Below, in pieces: positions 1 to 8,485 of a DNA stretch of 25,742 nucleotides. A program made the translations under genes and the position numbers. Under the pieces are notes generated by a model. The model did not search any database. It was not told the origin of the DNA and saw nothing but the letters and a program-made list of their open reading frames with translations. The DNA is taken from positions 1 through 25,742 of the forward strand of contig CAMLQG010000043.1 in the NCBI GenBank assembly GCA_946482075.1, written 5' to 3'. The stretch's first letter is position 1; every line of letters starts with the position of its first letter. The DNA is from an uncultured Erythrobacteraceae bacterium. Its GTDB lineage: Bacteria; Pseudomonadota; Alphaproteobacteria; Sphingomonadales; Sphingomonadaceae.

Positions 1-850
1 GGGCCGACATCTCCGACGGCACGATGACCGTCTTCTGCTGCGGGCTGCGGGCCAGCTCGGCGAACGCCTCCACGTATTTCTGGGCCACGAAGTAGTTGAT
101 GGCGTTGACGTCGCCGGCGGCGATGGCGTTCGACACCATCTCGGTCGCCTTGGCTTCGGCCTCGGCCTCGCGCTCGCGGGCCTCGGCGTCGCGGAAAGCG
201 GCTTCGCGGCGGCCTTCGGCCTGGAGGATCGCGCCCTGCTTCTCGCCTTCGGCCCGCAGGATCTCCGACGCGCGCGAACCTTCGGCCTCGAGGATCTGCG
301 CGCGCTTCTCGCGCTCCGCCTTCATCTGGCGGGCCATGGCGTTGGAAATGTCGGCCGGCGGGCGGATGTCCTTGATCTCCACGCGGGTGATCTTCACGCC
401 CCAGGGCGACGTCGCATGATCGACGACCGACAGCAGCTTCGCGTTGATCTCGTCGCGCTTGGACAGCGTCTCGTCGAGGTCCATCGAACCCATCACCGTG
501 CGCAGATTGGTGGTGGTGAGCTGCATGATCGCGACATAGAGGTTGGAGACTTCGTAAGCCGCCTTGCCCGCATCCAGCACCTGGAAGAACACCACCGCGT
601 CCACGCCGACCATGGCATTGTCGCGCGTGATGATCTCCTGGCCCGGAATGTCGAGCACCTGCTCCATCATGTTCACCTTGTGGCCCACGCGGTCGATGAA
701 CGGGATGATGAGATGCAGGCCCGGCGTGGCGGCCAGCGTGTATTTGCCCAGCCGCTCGATCGTATAGACATAGCCCTGCCGGACGACGCGCACGCCCATC
801 AGCAGGAAGAATACGACCAGAATGACCAGCGCGAGAAGGAAACTGCCCAT
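1..850 (-). CDS. SPFH/Band 7 (stomatin/QmcA-like) membrane protein, 3'-truncated by window edge
   Basis: About 283 codons are visible from the ATG at 850; the C-terminus lies outside the window. The N-terminus is one hydrophobic segment ([19 protein letters not shown]) followed by [16 protein letters not shown], which is typical of the stomatin/paraslipin/QmcA branch of the SPFH family. The Band 7 domain continues through [21 protein letters not shown] and [14 protein letters not shown] long Ala/Glu/Arg-rich coiled coil ([19 protein letters not shown] and on) follows, as expected for flotillin-like oligomers. The start is supported by an AGGGGGAG ribosome binding site at 857-864. Family members are membrane-anchored scaffolds that form large rings and often sit beside an nfeD gene; whether nfeD follows here cannot be seen. 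The gene is divergent from the aldo/keto reductase. The family call is firm, the physiological role is not. Confidence 0.9.
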   Translation of the reverse strand, partial: MGSFLLALVILVVFFLLMGVRVVRQGYVYTIERLGKYTLAATPGLHLIIPFIDRVGHKVNMMEQVLDIPGQEIITRDNAMVGVDAVVFFQVLDAGKAAYEVSNLYVAIMQLTTTNLRTVMGSMDLDETLSKRDEINAKLLSVVDHATSPWGVKITRVEIKDIRPPADISNAMARQMKAEREKRAQILEAEGSRASEILRAEGEKQGAILQAEGRREAAFRDAEAREREAEAEAKATEMVSNAIAAGDVNAINYFVAQKYVEAFAELARSPQQKTVIVPSEMSA

Positions 851-930
851 TTCGAACTCCCCCTAAATGCAAAACCCATGTTACCCCTGCAGCCACGCGG
901 GGAAAGCGGAAAGTTGAGAGGCATTTGCAG

Positions 931-1938
931 ATGAACACATTACCAGGCGGCAAGCGCAGGACCATTGGCGGACGGGAGGCGAACCCGATCGGGCTCGGCT
1001 GCATGAGCCTGGCCTGGGCCTATGGCGTGCCGCCGGGCGCGGAGGAGGCGGCGGAACTGCTCAACCGCTCGCTCGATGCGGGCTACGACCATCTGGACAC
1101 CGCGCGGATCTATGGCCTGGGAGTGAGCGAACAGCTGATCGGCGATGCGCTGCATCGGCGGCGCGGCGAGTTCTACCTCGCGTCCAAGACCGGAATCATC
1201 GTGGATGGCGATGCACGGCGGATCGATTGCCGGCCCGAAGTGATCAAGGGCGCGCTGGAGGAAAGCCTGCGCCTGCTGCGCACCGATCACATCGATCTCT
1301 ATTATCTCCACCGGCGGGATTTCACGATCCCGATCGAGGAATCGGTCGGCGCGCTGGCCGACCTCGTGAAGGAAGGGAAGATCGGGGGGATCGGCCTGTC
1401 GGAAATGAGTGCCGACACGCTGCGCCGCGCCCATGCAGTCCATCCGATCACCGCGATGCAGAACGAATATTCGCTCTGGACCCGCAATGTGGAGATCGGC
1501 GTGCTGGAGGCCTGCAAGGAGCTGGACGTGGCGCTGGTCGCGTTCTCCCCGCTGGGTCGGGGGCCGCTAGCGGGCACGCCGGGCGATCCGGCCGATCTGC
1601 TCGACAGCGATATGCGCCACCGTTTCCCGCGCCTCAGTGCGGAAAACTGGCCGAAGAACCGCGCCGTGATCGCGCGCTTCAACGCGCTGGCGGCGGAAGC
1701 CGGGGTGGCTCCCGCGCAGCTGGCGATCGCCTGGGTGCTGTCGCGCGGGGACCATGTCCACACGATCCCCGGCACGGCGAGCGTGCCGCACATGGAAGAG
1801 AACGCGGCGACCATCGCGCTCGATATCGATGCCGCCATCCTGGAACGGGCCGGCGAGATCGTCAGCCCGCAGACGATTGCCGGCCCGCGCTATCCGCCGG
1901 AAATGCAGGTGACGATCGATACGGAGGAGTTTGCGTAA
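931..1938 (+). CDS. Aldo/keto reductase family oxidoreductase
   Basis: This 335-residue protein is an NADPH-dependent aldo/keto reductase (TIM barrel). The catalytic tetrad can be read directly: Asp56 and Tyr61 in HLDTARIYG, Lys86 in YLASKTG and His127 in LYYLHRRD. GLSEMSADTLRRA and the C-terminal cofactor-binding stretch HTIPGTASVPHMEENAA also fit the family. A TTG six bases upstream (925) is in frame, but GAGAGG at 916-921 lies nine bases before the ATG at 931 and only three before the TTG, so the ATG is preferred. The length is normal for the single-domain bacterial family. The substrate cannot be told from sequence; general carbonyl reduction is the safe reading. It stands alone, divergent from the SPFH gene and convergent with the dienelactone hydrolase gene across a palindromic repeat. 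Confidence 0.93.
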   Translation: MNTLPGGKRRTIGGREANPIGLGCMSLAWAYGVPPGAEEAAELLNRSLDAGYDHLDTARIYGLGVSEQLIGDALHRRRGEFYLASKTGIIVDGDARRIDCRPEVIKGALEESLRLLRTDHIDLYYLHRRDFTIPIEESVGALADLVKEGKIGGIGLSEMSADTLRRAHAVHPITAMQNEYSLWTRNVEIGVLEACKELDVALVAFSPLGRGPLAGTPGDPADLLDSDMRHRFPRLSAENWPKNRAVIARFNALAAEAGVAPAQLAIAWVLSRGDHVHTIPGTASVPHMEENAATIALDIDAAILERAGEIVSPQTIAGPRYPPEMQVTIDTEEFA

Positions 1939-1967
1939 ATCGCACGACCGCTCATGGTGAGGAGGGA

Positions 1968-2083
1968 CTGAGCTTGTCGAAGCCTGTCCTGAGCGGCTGG
2001 CTTGCCAGCCAGCCGAAGGGGCCCGTCTCGAACCACAGGTGCCGCGGGCCCTTCGAGACGCCGCTTCGACAAGCTCAGCGGCT
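1968..2083. repeat. Nested palindromic intergenic repeat (CTGAGCTTGTCGAAGC type)
   Basis: This lies between two convergent genes. The outer arms CTGAGCTTGTCGAAGC (1968-1983) and GCTTCGACAAGCTCAG (2063-2078) are exact reverse complements. Inside, CGTCTCGAA (2024-2032) pairs with TTCGAGACG (2052-2060), and GGCTGGC-TT-GCCAGCC (1995-2010) forms its own perfect hairpin. This is REP/BIME-like architecture. It could also act as a transcription stop for both flanking genes, although no T-run follows. Confidence 0.8.
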
Positions 2084-2114
2084 CCTCAGGATGAGCGGGT
2101 CTTAGCCTATTCTC

Positions 2115-2990
2115 CTAGAGCCTCCCGAGCAACGCCAGCATCCGTTCCCACGCCCGCTCCGCCTGCGCCTTGTCGTAAAGCGGCGTGTCCGGCACGGTCC
2201 AGCCATGATCGGCGGGATAGACCTCGATCTCGGCCGGGCGCTGCGCTTCATCCGCCGCCTTGCGAAGCGCGTCCTTGACGGTCGGTTCCTTCGCATCGTC
2301 GTTCTGGCCGATCGCGAAGAGGAACGACGCCCGCGTGTCCTTGAGCAGGAGATGCGGGCTGTCGGCCTCTCCCGTCACCAGCTTGCCGCCATGGAAAGAG
2401 GCGGCCGCTTTCACCCGTTGCGGAGCCACGGCGGCCGTGCGCACGGTGAAGGGCCCGCCCATGCAATAGCCGCTGGTGCCGATGCCGCGCTTCGTATCGA
2501 CCGCCCTCTGCTGGTCGAGCCAGGCAACGAAGGCCTTCGCATCGCTGGTGGTCACGGCGGGATTGATCTGCGCGATCATCGGCTTGAGCTTCGCCTGACC
2601 CGCTTCCGTGCGCCATTCGGCAAAGCTCCCCAGCACCGGCGCGGGCGCGCTGCGGTAATACTGATTGACGACCAGCACGGCATAGCCTGCGGAGGCAAGC
2701 CGGCGGGCCATGATCTTGAACGCGTCGCGCAGGCCCGCGATGTCCGGCCAGACGATCACCGCGGGATGGGCGCCGGTCGCCGGGTGGAGAAAATAGGCGT
2801 CCGCCTTGCCGTCCGGCGTGGCGATCTCCACGGTCCGCTCGGTGAGTGCGGCGTCGGCTTCCGCGCTTTCGGATGCCTTGGCGCAGCTGGCAAGAACGGC
2901 GGCCGTGCCCGCCATCGCGAATTGGCGGCGGGACAGGCCCAGCCGGGCGAGCGCCTTGTCCTCGGCGGTGGCGGTAAGTTCATCGCACAT
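2115..2990 (-). CDS. Dienelactone hydrolase family protein with Tat-type lipoprotein signal
   Basis: This 291-residue alpha/beta-hydrolase has the dienelactone hydrolase triad: the Cys176 nucleophile in SGYCMGG, Asp231 (QNDDAKE) and His262 (DHGW). The N-terminus reads LGLSRRQFAMAGTAAVLASC. It combines a twin-arginine motif (SRRQF), a short hydrophobic stretch and a lipobox-like LASC, so export by Tat and lipid anchoring are likely. The start is well supported: AGGAGG at 2997-3002 lies six bases before the ATG. The family hydrolyses lactones or esters, but the substrate is unknown here and many members are uncharacterised. It is transcribed towards the aldo/keto reductase and separated from it by a palindromic repeat. 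The next gene upstream on the same strand is the nitronate monooxygenase-like gene, 73 bases away. Confidence 0.88.
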   Translation of the reverse strand: MCDELTATAEDKALARLGLSRRQFAMAGTAAVLASCAKASESAEADAALTERTVEIATPDGKADAYFLHPATGAHPAVIVWPDIAGLRDAFKIMARRLASAGYAVLVVNQYYRSAPAPVLGSFAEWRTEAGQAKLKPMIAQINPAVTTSDAKAFVAWLDQQRAVDTKRGIGTSGYCMGGPFTVRTAAVAPQRVKAAASFHGGKLVTGEADSPHLLLKDTRASFLFAIGQNDDAKEPTVKDALRKAADEAQRPAEIEVYPADHGWTVPDTPLYDKAQAERAWERMLALLGRL

Positions 2991-3063
2991 GGCCGGCCTC
3001 CTGCTTCCTCGCAGGGAGGATAGCGGGAAGCATAAAACCTACAAGACAACCGTTGGTGATCGC

Positions 3064-4074
3064 TTACCGCCGCGCCAGCGCCGCTTCGCTTTCGGCCATC
3101 AGCGCAGCGATGATCTCGGCCACCGGCTCTTCCTTGTTGACCATGCCGACCGACTGGCCCGCCATCAGCGAGCCGTTCTCCACATCGCCGTCGATCACCG
3201 CGCGGCGCAGCGCGCCGGCCCAGTAATGCTCGATCTTGAGCTGCGCTTCGCCCATCTCGATGCCCTCCTTGTCGAGCAGGTTGGCGACCTCGATCTGCTT
3301 GGCGGTGAATTCCTCGGTGCCCTTGTTCTTCAAGGCGCGCACCGGGATCACCGGCAGGCGCGGATCGACCTGCACGCTAGCCACCGCATCGCGGGCATTG
3401 GCGCGGAAGAAAGCGGCCTTGAAGGCGGGATGGGCGATGGATTCGGACGCACAGGCGAAGCGGGTACCGAGCTGCACGCCCGCCGCGCCCATTTCGAGAT
3501 AGCCTGCGATCGCTTCGCCCCGGCCGATGCCGCCGGCGACGAACACCAGATGGTCTTCCGCCAGCTCGGGCAGGAATTCCTGCGCGAGCACGCTGGTCGC
3601 CACCGGGCCGATATGGCCGCCGGCTTCCATCCCTTCGATCACCATCGCATCCGCGCCCGAGCGCAGCAGCTTCTTGGCGAGCGCCAGCGTGGGGGCGAAG
3701 CAGATGACCTTGGCGCCGAACCCCTTGATGGCTTCCACGCTGCCCTTGGGGGGAATGCCTCCCGCCAGCACGACATGGCCCACGCCGTGCTTGCCGCAGA
3801 CCTCGATCAGCTCGAACAGCATCGGATGCATGGTGATCAGGTTCACGCCGAACGGCTTGTCGGTCAGCGCCTTGGTCCCGGCGATCTCGGCATCCAGCAA
3901 TTCGGGCGTCATCGCGCCGCAGGCGATCACGCCGAAGCCGCCGGCATTGCTGATCGCGGCGACGAGATGGCGCTCCGAAACCCAGCTCATCGCCCCGCAC
4001 AGGATCGCGTAGCGGCTGCCGAGGAAGGCGGCGCCGCGCTGCATGAGAGCGGAAGTGCGGGCGAATTCTGTCAT
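3064..4074 (-). CDS. Nitronate monooxygenase / 2-nitropropane dioxygenase family flavoprotein
   Basis: This 336-residue protein matches the FMN-dependent NMO/2-NPD TIM-barrel family. Visible hallmarks are YAILCGAMSWVSERHLVAAI and SNAGGFGVIACGAM at the N-terminus, DKPFGVNLITMHP, and the phosphate-binding stretches VIEGMEAGGHIGP, VFVAGGIGRGEAIAGYLEMG and AGVQLGTRFACASES. The family oxidises alkyl nitronates such as propionate 3-nitronate, but many bacterial members are annotated only by family and some act as enoyl-ACP reductases (FabK-like). I therefore give no symbol. The start is the ATG at 4074, where the conserved N-terminus begins; its ribosome binding site is weak. The aspartate kinase gene lies 107 bases upstream on the same strand. 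Confidence 0.9.
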   Translation of the reverse strand: MTEFARTSALMQRGAAFLGSRYAILCGAMSWVSERHLVAAISNAGGFGVIACGAMTPELLDAEIAGTKALTDKPFGVNLITMHPMLFELIEVCGKHGVGHVVLAGGIPPKGSVEAIKGFGAKVICFAPTLALAKKLLRSGADAMVIEGMEAGGHIGPVATSVLAQEFLPELAEDHLVFVAGGIGRGEAIAGYLEMGAAGVQLGTRFACASESIAHPAFKAAFFRANARDAVASVQVDPRLPVIPVRALKNKGTEEFTAKQIEVANLLDKEGIEMGEAQLKIEHYWAGALRRAVIDGDVENGSLMAGQSVGMVNKEEPVAEIIAALMAESEAALARR

Positions 4075-4181
4075 GGGAAGATCCGGATAGGCCTCGGGCG
4101 AGGCGATTGCGGCGCGTTTTGGCGGGGCGAAGCGCCGCTGGCAAGTTCCCTCTTCGTCATTCCCGCGAAGAAAAGATCCGC

Positions 4182-5450
4182 TCAGGCCGCCGTGTCCTGC
4201 GCGTCCAGCCCGTAGGCGGTGTGGAGCACGCGCACGGCGAGCTCCGTCTCGTCCGCATCGATCAGGACGGAAACCTTGATCTCGCTGGTGGAAATCGCCT
4301 GGATGTTGATCCCGCGATCGGCCAGCGCCTGGAACATGGTGGATGCGATGCCCGCATGGCTGCGCATGCCGACGCCGACGACGCTGATCTTGGCGACCTT
4401 CGGATCGGTCAGCATCCGGTTGTAGCCGATCGCATCCTTGCGCGCTTCGAGCAGCGCCTGGGCGCGGGCGAGGTCGGCCTGGGTGACGGTGAAAGTGACG
4501 TCCGTCTCGCCCTGTTCCTTGGCGACGTTCTGGATGATCATGTCGACATTGATGTTCGCTTCGGCGAGCGGGCCGAAGATATGCGCCACCGCGCCCGGCC
4601 GGTCGGCGATGCGGGTGAGCGTAACCTTGGCTTCGTTCTTGTCGGCAGCGATGCCGGTGATCAGCTGGCTTTCCATTTCCAATCCTTCCAATTCCTCGTC
4701 ACCCACGATCATCGTGCCGGGCAGCGTATCGGCGAGCGGCGCGTCGTCGTCGATGAAGGAGGACAGCACCTGCACGCGCACGCCTTCCTTCATCGCCAGG
4801 CTGACGGAGCGGGTCTGCAGAACCTTGGAGCCGACGCTCGCCAGTTCCAACATTTCCTCATAGGTGACATGCTTGAGCTTGCGTGCCTTGGCGACGATGC
4901 GCGGATCGGTGGTGTAGACCCCGTCCACATCGGTGTAGATGTCGCAGCGATCCGCCTTGACCGCGGCGGCGACCGCCACGGCCGAAGTGTCCGAACCGCC
5001 CCGGCCCAGCGTGGTCACCCGGTTCTCCGGCGAAAGGCCCTGGAAGCCCGGGATCACCGCGATCTCGCCCGCCGCCATCGAAGCGGCCAGCGCATCCGAA
5101 TTGATCGTGCCGATGCGCGCCTTGGCATAGGCATCGTCGCTATGGATCGGGAGCTGCCAGCCGAGCCAGCTGCGCGCCTTGCAGCCCATCGCCTGGAGCG
5201 TGAGCGCGAGCAGGCCCGACGTCACCTGCTCGCCGCTGGCAACGACCACGTCGTATTCGGCCGGATCGTAGAGCGGATTGGCTTCGCGACAGAAATTGAC
5301 CAGCCGGTCGGTCTCGCCCGCCATGGCGGACACCACCACCGCGACTTCATGCCCGGCTTCCTGGTGGCGGCGCACGATATTGGCGACACGGCGGATACGT
5401 TCCGTGCCGGCCATCGACGTGCCGCCGAATTTCATCACGATGCGGGCCAA
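4182..5450 (-). CDS. lysC: Aspartate kinase (aspartokinase)
   Basis: This 422-residue aspartate kinase catalyses ATP-dependent phosphorylation of L-aspartate, the first step to lysine, diaminopimelate, methionine and threonine. The amino-acid-kinase domain starts MARIVMKFGGTSMAG (KFGGTS at residues 7-12) and contains VVVASGEQVTSGLLA and VTTLGRGGSDTSAVAVA. The last third holds two ACT domains (ITGIAADKNEAKVTLTRIAD and KISVVGVGMRSHAGIASTMF), the usual site of feedback control by lysine and/or threonine. The start is TTG at 5450, chosen because the conserved N-terminus begins there and GGGAG lies about ten bases upstream. Length is typical of monofunctional aspartokinases. It is divergent from ubiG, with 54 bases between the starts. 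Confidence 0.97.
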   Translation of the reverse strand: MARIVMKFGGTSMAGTERIRRVANIVRRHQEAGHEVAVVVSAMAGETDRLVNFCREANPLYDPAEYDVVVASGEQVTSGLLALTLQAMGCKARSWLGWQLPIHSDDAYAKARIGTINSDALAASMAAGEIAVIPGFQGLSPENRVTTLGRGGSDTSAVAVAAAVKADRCDIYTDVDGVYTTDPRIVAKARKLKHVTYEEMLELASVGSKVLQTRSVSLAMKEGVRVQVLSSFIDDDAPLADTLPGTMIVGDEELEGLEMESQLITGIAADKNEAKVTLTRIADRPGAVAHIFGPLAEANINVDMIIQNVAKEQGETDVTFTVTQADLARAQALLEARKDAIGYNRMLTDPKVAKISVVGVGMRSHAGIASTMFQALADRGINIQAISTSEIKVSVLIDADETELAVRVLHTAYGLDAQDTAA

Positions 5451-5504
5451 GGCCTATATGCTCCCAAGCTGGAATCAGGTTTGGCGCGCTGTTAGGGATG
5501 TGAC

Positions 5505-6239
5505 ATGAGCAATGCAACCACGCCGGCGACCATTCGCCCCGAAGAGGCCGCCCATTTCGGCAAGCTTGCGGCGGATTGGTGGAATCCGAAAGGATCTTCC
5601 GCCATGCTGCACAAATTGAACCCGGTGCGCCTCGCCTTCATCCGCGAAGCGATCGACGCCCATTGGCAGGGCGATCCGAAGGCACTGAAGCCGCTTGCCG
5701 GCAGAAGCGCGATCGATGTCGGCTGCGGCGCGGGCCTGCTGGCCGAACCGCTCGCACGCCTGGGCGCGGCGGTGACGGGTGTGGATGCTGCGCAGGAGAA
5801 CATCGCCGCCGCCAGCGCCCATGCACAAGGGGCGGGGCTCGCGATCGACTATCGCCATGGCGAGCTTGCGGAACTGGGCTTCGGCCGGTTCGACCTCGTC
5901 ACCGCGATGGAAGTGATCGAGCATGTGGCGGACAAAGCGGCCTTCATTTCCGCACTGGCGCAGCGGCTGGCGCCCGGCGGGCTGATGGTGCTGTCCTGCC
6001 CCAACCGCACGGTGCGTTCGCGCCTGCTGCTGGTGGGGATGGCGGAAGCCGTGGGCGCGGTGCCCAAGGGCACGCATGACTGGAACGCCTTCGTCACGCC
6101 GGAGGAGTTGGGCGAGCTACTGGCCGAAGCGGGGCTGAGGATGGGGAACCCGCGCGGAATCGCCTTTTCACCGTCGAAAGGGTTGCACCTGTCCGACGAC
6201 AGATCGCTCAACTACATCGCGACGGCAACCGCGGCCTAG
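5505..6239 (+). CDS. ubiG: Ubiquinone biosynthesis O-methyltransferase UbiG
   Basis: This 244-residue class I SAM-dependent methyltransferase carries out the two O-methylations of ubiquinone biosynthesis. The N-terminus (EEAAHFGKLAADWWNPKG and KLNPVRLAFIREAID) is the UbiG signature. The SAM-binding motif I is IDVGCGAGLLAEPLARLGA, followed by VTGVDAAQENI. Motif II is DLVTAMEVIEHVADKAAF, and APGGLMVLSCPNRT completes the core. Length and N-terminus match the alphaproteobacterial family closely. It begins 54 bases from the divergent lysC start and ends facing the GGDEF-EAL gene across a perfect palindrome at 6269-6291. No other ubi gene lies in the window. Confidence 0.96.
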   Translation: MSNATTPATIRPEEAAHFGKLAADWWNPKGSSAMLHKLNPVRLAFIREAIDAHWQGDPKALKPLAGRSAIDVGCGAGLLAEPLARLGAAVTGVDAAQENIAAASAHAQGAGLAIDYRHGELAELGFGRFDLVTAMEVIEHVADKAAFISALAQRLAPGGLMVLSCPNRTVRSRLLLVGMAEAVGAVPKGTHDWNAFVTPEELGELLAEAGLRMGNPRGIAFSPSKGLHLSDDRSLNYIATATAA

Positions 6240-6268
6240 CTTCCTTCCGTTTTGCATCGAGACCGGCT

Positions 6269-6291
6269 GATCCTCCCCATCGGGGAGGATC
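6269..6291. terminator. Perfect palindrome between convergent genes, possible bidirectional terminator
   Basis: GATCCTCCCC (6269-6278) and GGGGAGGATC (6282-6291) form a perfect 10-bp stem with a 3-base loop. It sits between the stops of ubiG (6239) and the convergent GGDEF-EAL gene (6296). No strong T-run follows on either strand, so termination is inferred from position and stem strength. Confidence 0.5.
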
Positions 6292-6295
6292 GTTC

Positions 6296-8389
6296 TCAGG
6301 CCGCGTCGCGTTTGAGATTGGCCGAGGGAAGCCGTTCGGGCGGCTGGGCGCGGCCGAAGAGATAACCCTGCCCCTGCGCGCAGCCTTCGTCGCGCAGATA
6401 ATCGCGCGTATCCTCGCATTCGATGCCTTCGGCCGTGACGGTCATTCCCAGGCTCTGGCCCAGGCCGATGATCGCGCGGACCACGGCGCGCGAATTGCCC
6501 TCTTCCGCGAGGCTCAGGATGAACGACTTGTCGATCTTGATCTTGGTGAACGGGTAGGCGAGCAGGTAGCGTAGCGAGCTGTAGCCGGTGCCGAAATCAT
6601 CCATCGAGATCCCGACGCCCAGCGAACGCAGGCTGCGGATGAGCTGGGAAGAACGCGGCCCCTTGTCCATCAGCACTGCTTCGGTGATCTCCAGCTCCAG
6701 CCTTTCGGCCGGCAGGCCCGACGCGGCGAGCGCATGGGTCACCATGTTCAGCAGATTGCCGTTGCGGAACTGGATCGGCGAAACGTTGACCGACAGGCGG
6801 ATCGTCTCCGCCCACTCGGCCGCTTCCTTGCAGGCCGTCTGCAGCACGAACTGGCCGACCAGATCGATCAGGCCCATTTCCTCGGCCAGCGGGATGAATA
6901 TTTCGGGCGACACGTCGCCGCGCTGCGGGTGGTTCCAGCGCAGCAGCGCCTCGTAGCCTTCGATTTCGCCATTATCGAGATTGATCAGCGGCTGATAGTG
7001 GACGTTGAGCTGGCCCTTGTAGACCGCCTCGCGGAAATCGTTCTCCAGCCGCGATTTTTCCTGCGCGGCGATGTCCATCGCCAGTTCGAACCGGCGGCAG
7101 GAGCCGCGCTTCTCCGCCTTCGCGGCATAGAGCGCGAGATCGGCATAGCGCAGCAGCGTTTCCGGCTCACCGCTGTCGCGCGCGGACGAGGCTATGCCGA
7201 TCGTGGCGCCGATATGCAGCGAATGATCGCCGATGAAGAACGGGGTCGCGAGCGCGGTGACGATCGACCGCGCGACCAGCTCGACCTGATCGTCGCTCGA
7301 ATTGCGGAACAGGATCGCGAATTCGTCGCCGCCGATCCGGCACAGGAGCGATTGCGCCGGGATCAGGCCTTCCATGCGCCGCGCGGCCTCGGCCAGCAGC
7401 GCATCGCCGATCTGGTGGCCATAGGTATCGTTCACCTGCTTGAACTGATCGAGATCCACGAAAGCGATCGTCACGATTTCGCGGCCGGCCTTGGTGATCA
7501 TGAGATCGTGCAGCTTTTCGCGGCAATGGGCGCGATTGGCGAGGCCGGTAAGCTCGTCATGCCGCGCCATATGGGCCATGCGCGCTTCCACCCGGCGGCG
7601 TTCGGTCACGTCAAAGATCGAGACGATCGTGGAAAGCTCGCCGCCGATCACCGATTGCCGGGTGAAGAGCACCGATTCCAGGCGGGAACCGTCCTTCGTC
7701 CGCTGGTGCCAGAAACGGTCCTTCTCCGAACAATCGCTGGCCAGCACCCCGCGCGCGCTGCCCCAATCCTCGTCGGCGAAGAGCAGGCAGGCAGGCAGGC
7801 CCTCGATCTCGGCCTTGGTGTAGCCGAAATGCTCGGCTGCGGCATCGTTCGCCGCCCGGACCAGTTCGGATGCCGGATCATAGACCAGCAGCGGAACCGG
7901 ATTGCCTTCGAACAGCAGGCGGAAGGATTCCTCGCGCTGCTTCAGTTCGGTGATGTCCACCCGCAAGCCGATCGTGCCACCGCTGGGAAGCTTGCGTTCC
8001 TCGATCATGATGCAGCGGCCGTTGGACAGCCGCTGTTCGTGCCGGACGCCGGGATTTTCGAGCAGCGACAGGCGCTGCGTCAGCCATTCCTCCTCGCGAT
8101 CCTTGGCTTCGGGATAATCGCCGCGCGCCACGCCGATCCGCAACGTATCCGCGAGGCGTACGCCCGCTTCCAGCAGGTCGGCGGATTTGGCGTAGATTTC
8201 GGCATATTTCCGATTCCAGAGAATGTACCGGCCTTCTTCGTCCAGGAAAACGATTCCTTCGGGAAGAACCTCGATCGCTTCGCGCAGACGTTCTTCCGCA
8301 CGATGCGCAGCGGCTTCCGCCGCACGCAGCGTTTCCAATGAATTAGGATCGCCTGCCAGAACAGAAGTCGAACCAGCGAGATGTGACAT
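6296..8389 (-). CDS. PAS-PAS-GGDEF-EAL protein, cyclic-di-GMP diguanylate cyclase/phosphodiesterase
   Basis: This 697-residue protein has no membrane segment, so it is probably cytosolic. In order: a short helical N-terminus; PAS-1 (about 25-150, IEVLPEGIVFLDEEGRYILW); PAS-2 (about 155-275, ending IVSIFDVTERRRVEARMAHM); GGDEF (about 280-445, with RIGGDEF at 353-357); EAL (about 455-690). The GGDEF signature is intact. The Arg-x-x-Asp inhibitory site normally just before it is absent (IPAQ occupies the place). EAL motifs are complete: YEALLRW (Glu480), NVSPIQF, LELEITEAVLM, DDFGTGYSS, KIDKSF, AEGIE and QGYLFG. Both synthesis and hydrolysis of c-di-GMP are therefore possible, with the PAS domains as input. 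It is a monocistronic-looking gene, so targets cannot be inferred from context. Confidence 0.95.
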   Translation of the reverse strand: MSHLAGSTSVLAGDPNSLETLRAAEAAAHRAEERLREAIEVLPEGIVFLDEEGRYILWNRKYAEIYAKSADLLEAGVRLADTLRIGVARGDYPEAKDREEEWLTQRLSLLENPGVRHEQRLSNGRCIMIEERKLPSGGTIGLRVDITELKQREESFRLLFEGNPVPLLVYDPASELVRAANDAAAEHFGYTKAEIEGLPACLLFADEDWGSARGVLASDCSEKDRFWHQRTKDGSRLESVLFTRQSVIGGELSTIVSIFDVTERRRVEARMAHMARHDELTGLANRAHCREKLHDLMITKAGREIVTIAFVDLDQFKQVNDTYGHQIGDALLAEAARRMEGLIPAQSLLCRIGGDEFAILFRNSSDDQVELVARSIVTALATPFFIGDHSLHIGATIGIASSARDSGEPETLLRYADLALYAAKAEKRGSCRRFELAMDIAAQEKSRLENDFREAVYKGQLNVHYQPLINLDNGEIEGYEALLRWNHPQRGDVSPEIFIPLAEEMGLIDLVGQFVLQTACKEAAEWAETIRLSVNVSPIQFRNGNLLNMVTHALAASGLPAERLELEITEAVLMDKGPRSSQLIRSLRSLGVGISMDDFGTGYSSLRYLLAYPFTKIKIDKSFILSLAEEGNSRAVVRAIIGLGQSLGMTVTAEGIECEDTRDYLRDEGCAQGQGYLFGRAQPPERLPSANLKRDAA

Positions 8390-8485
8390 GAGCGACGCCC
8401 CCGATCTTTCAGCAGGCCGTCATAGGCGGAACTAAGTTAATATTTCGCTGCGTCGCAACATAAAGCCACAGGCACTAATTGAGGA

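Noticed and set aside
4107..5495. 462-codon open frame antisense to aspartate kinase
   Set aside because: No domain resemblance and typical shadow composition; lysC on the other strand explains the sequence.
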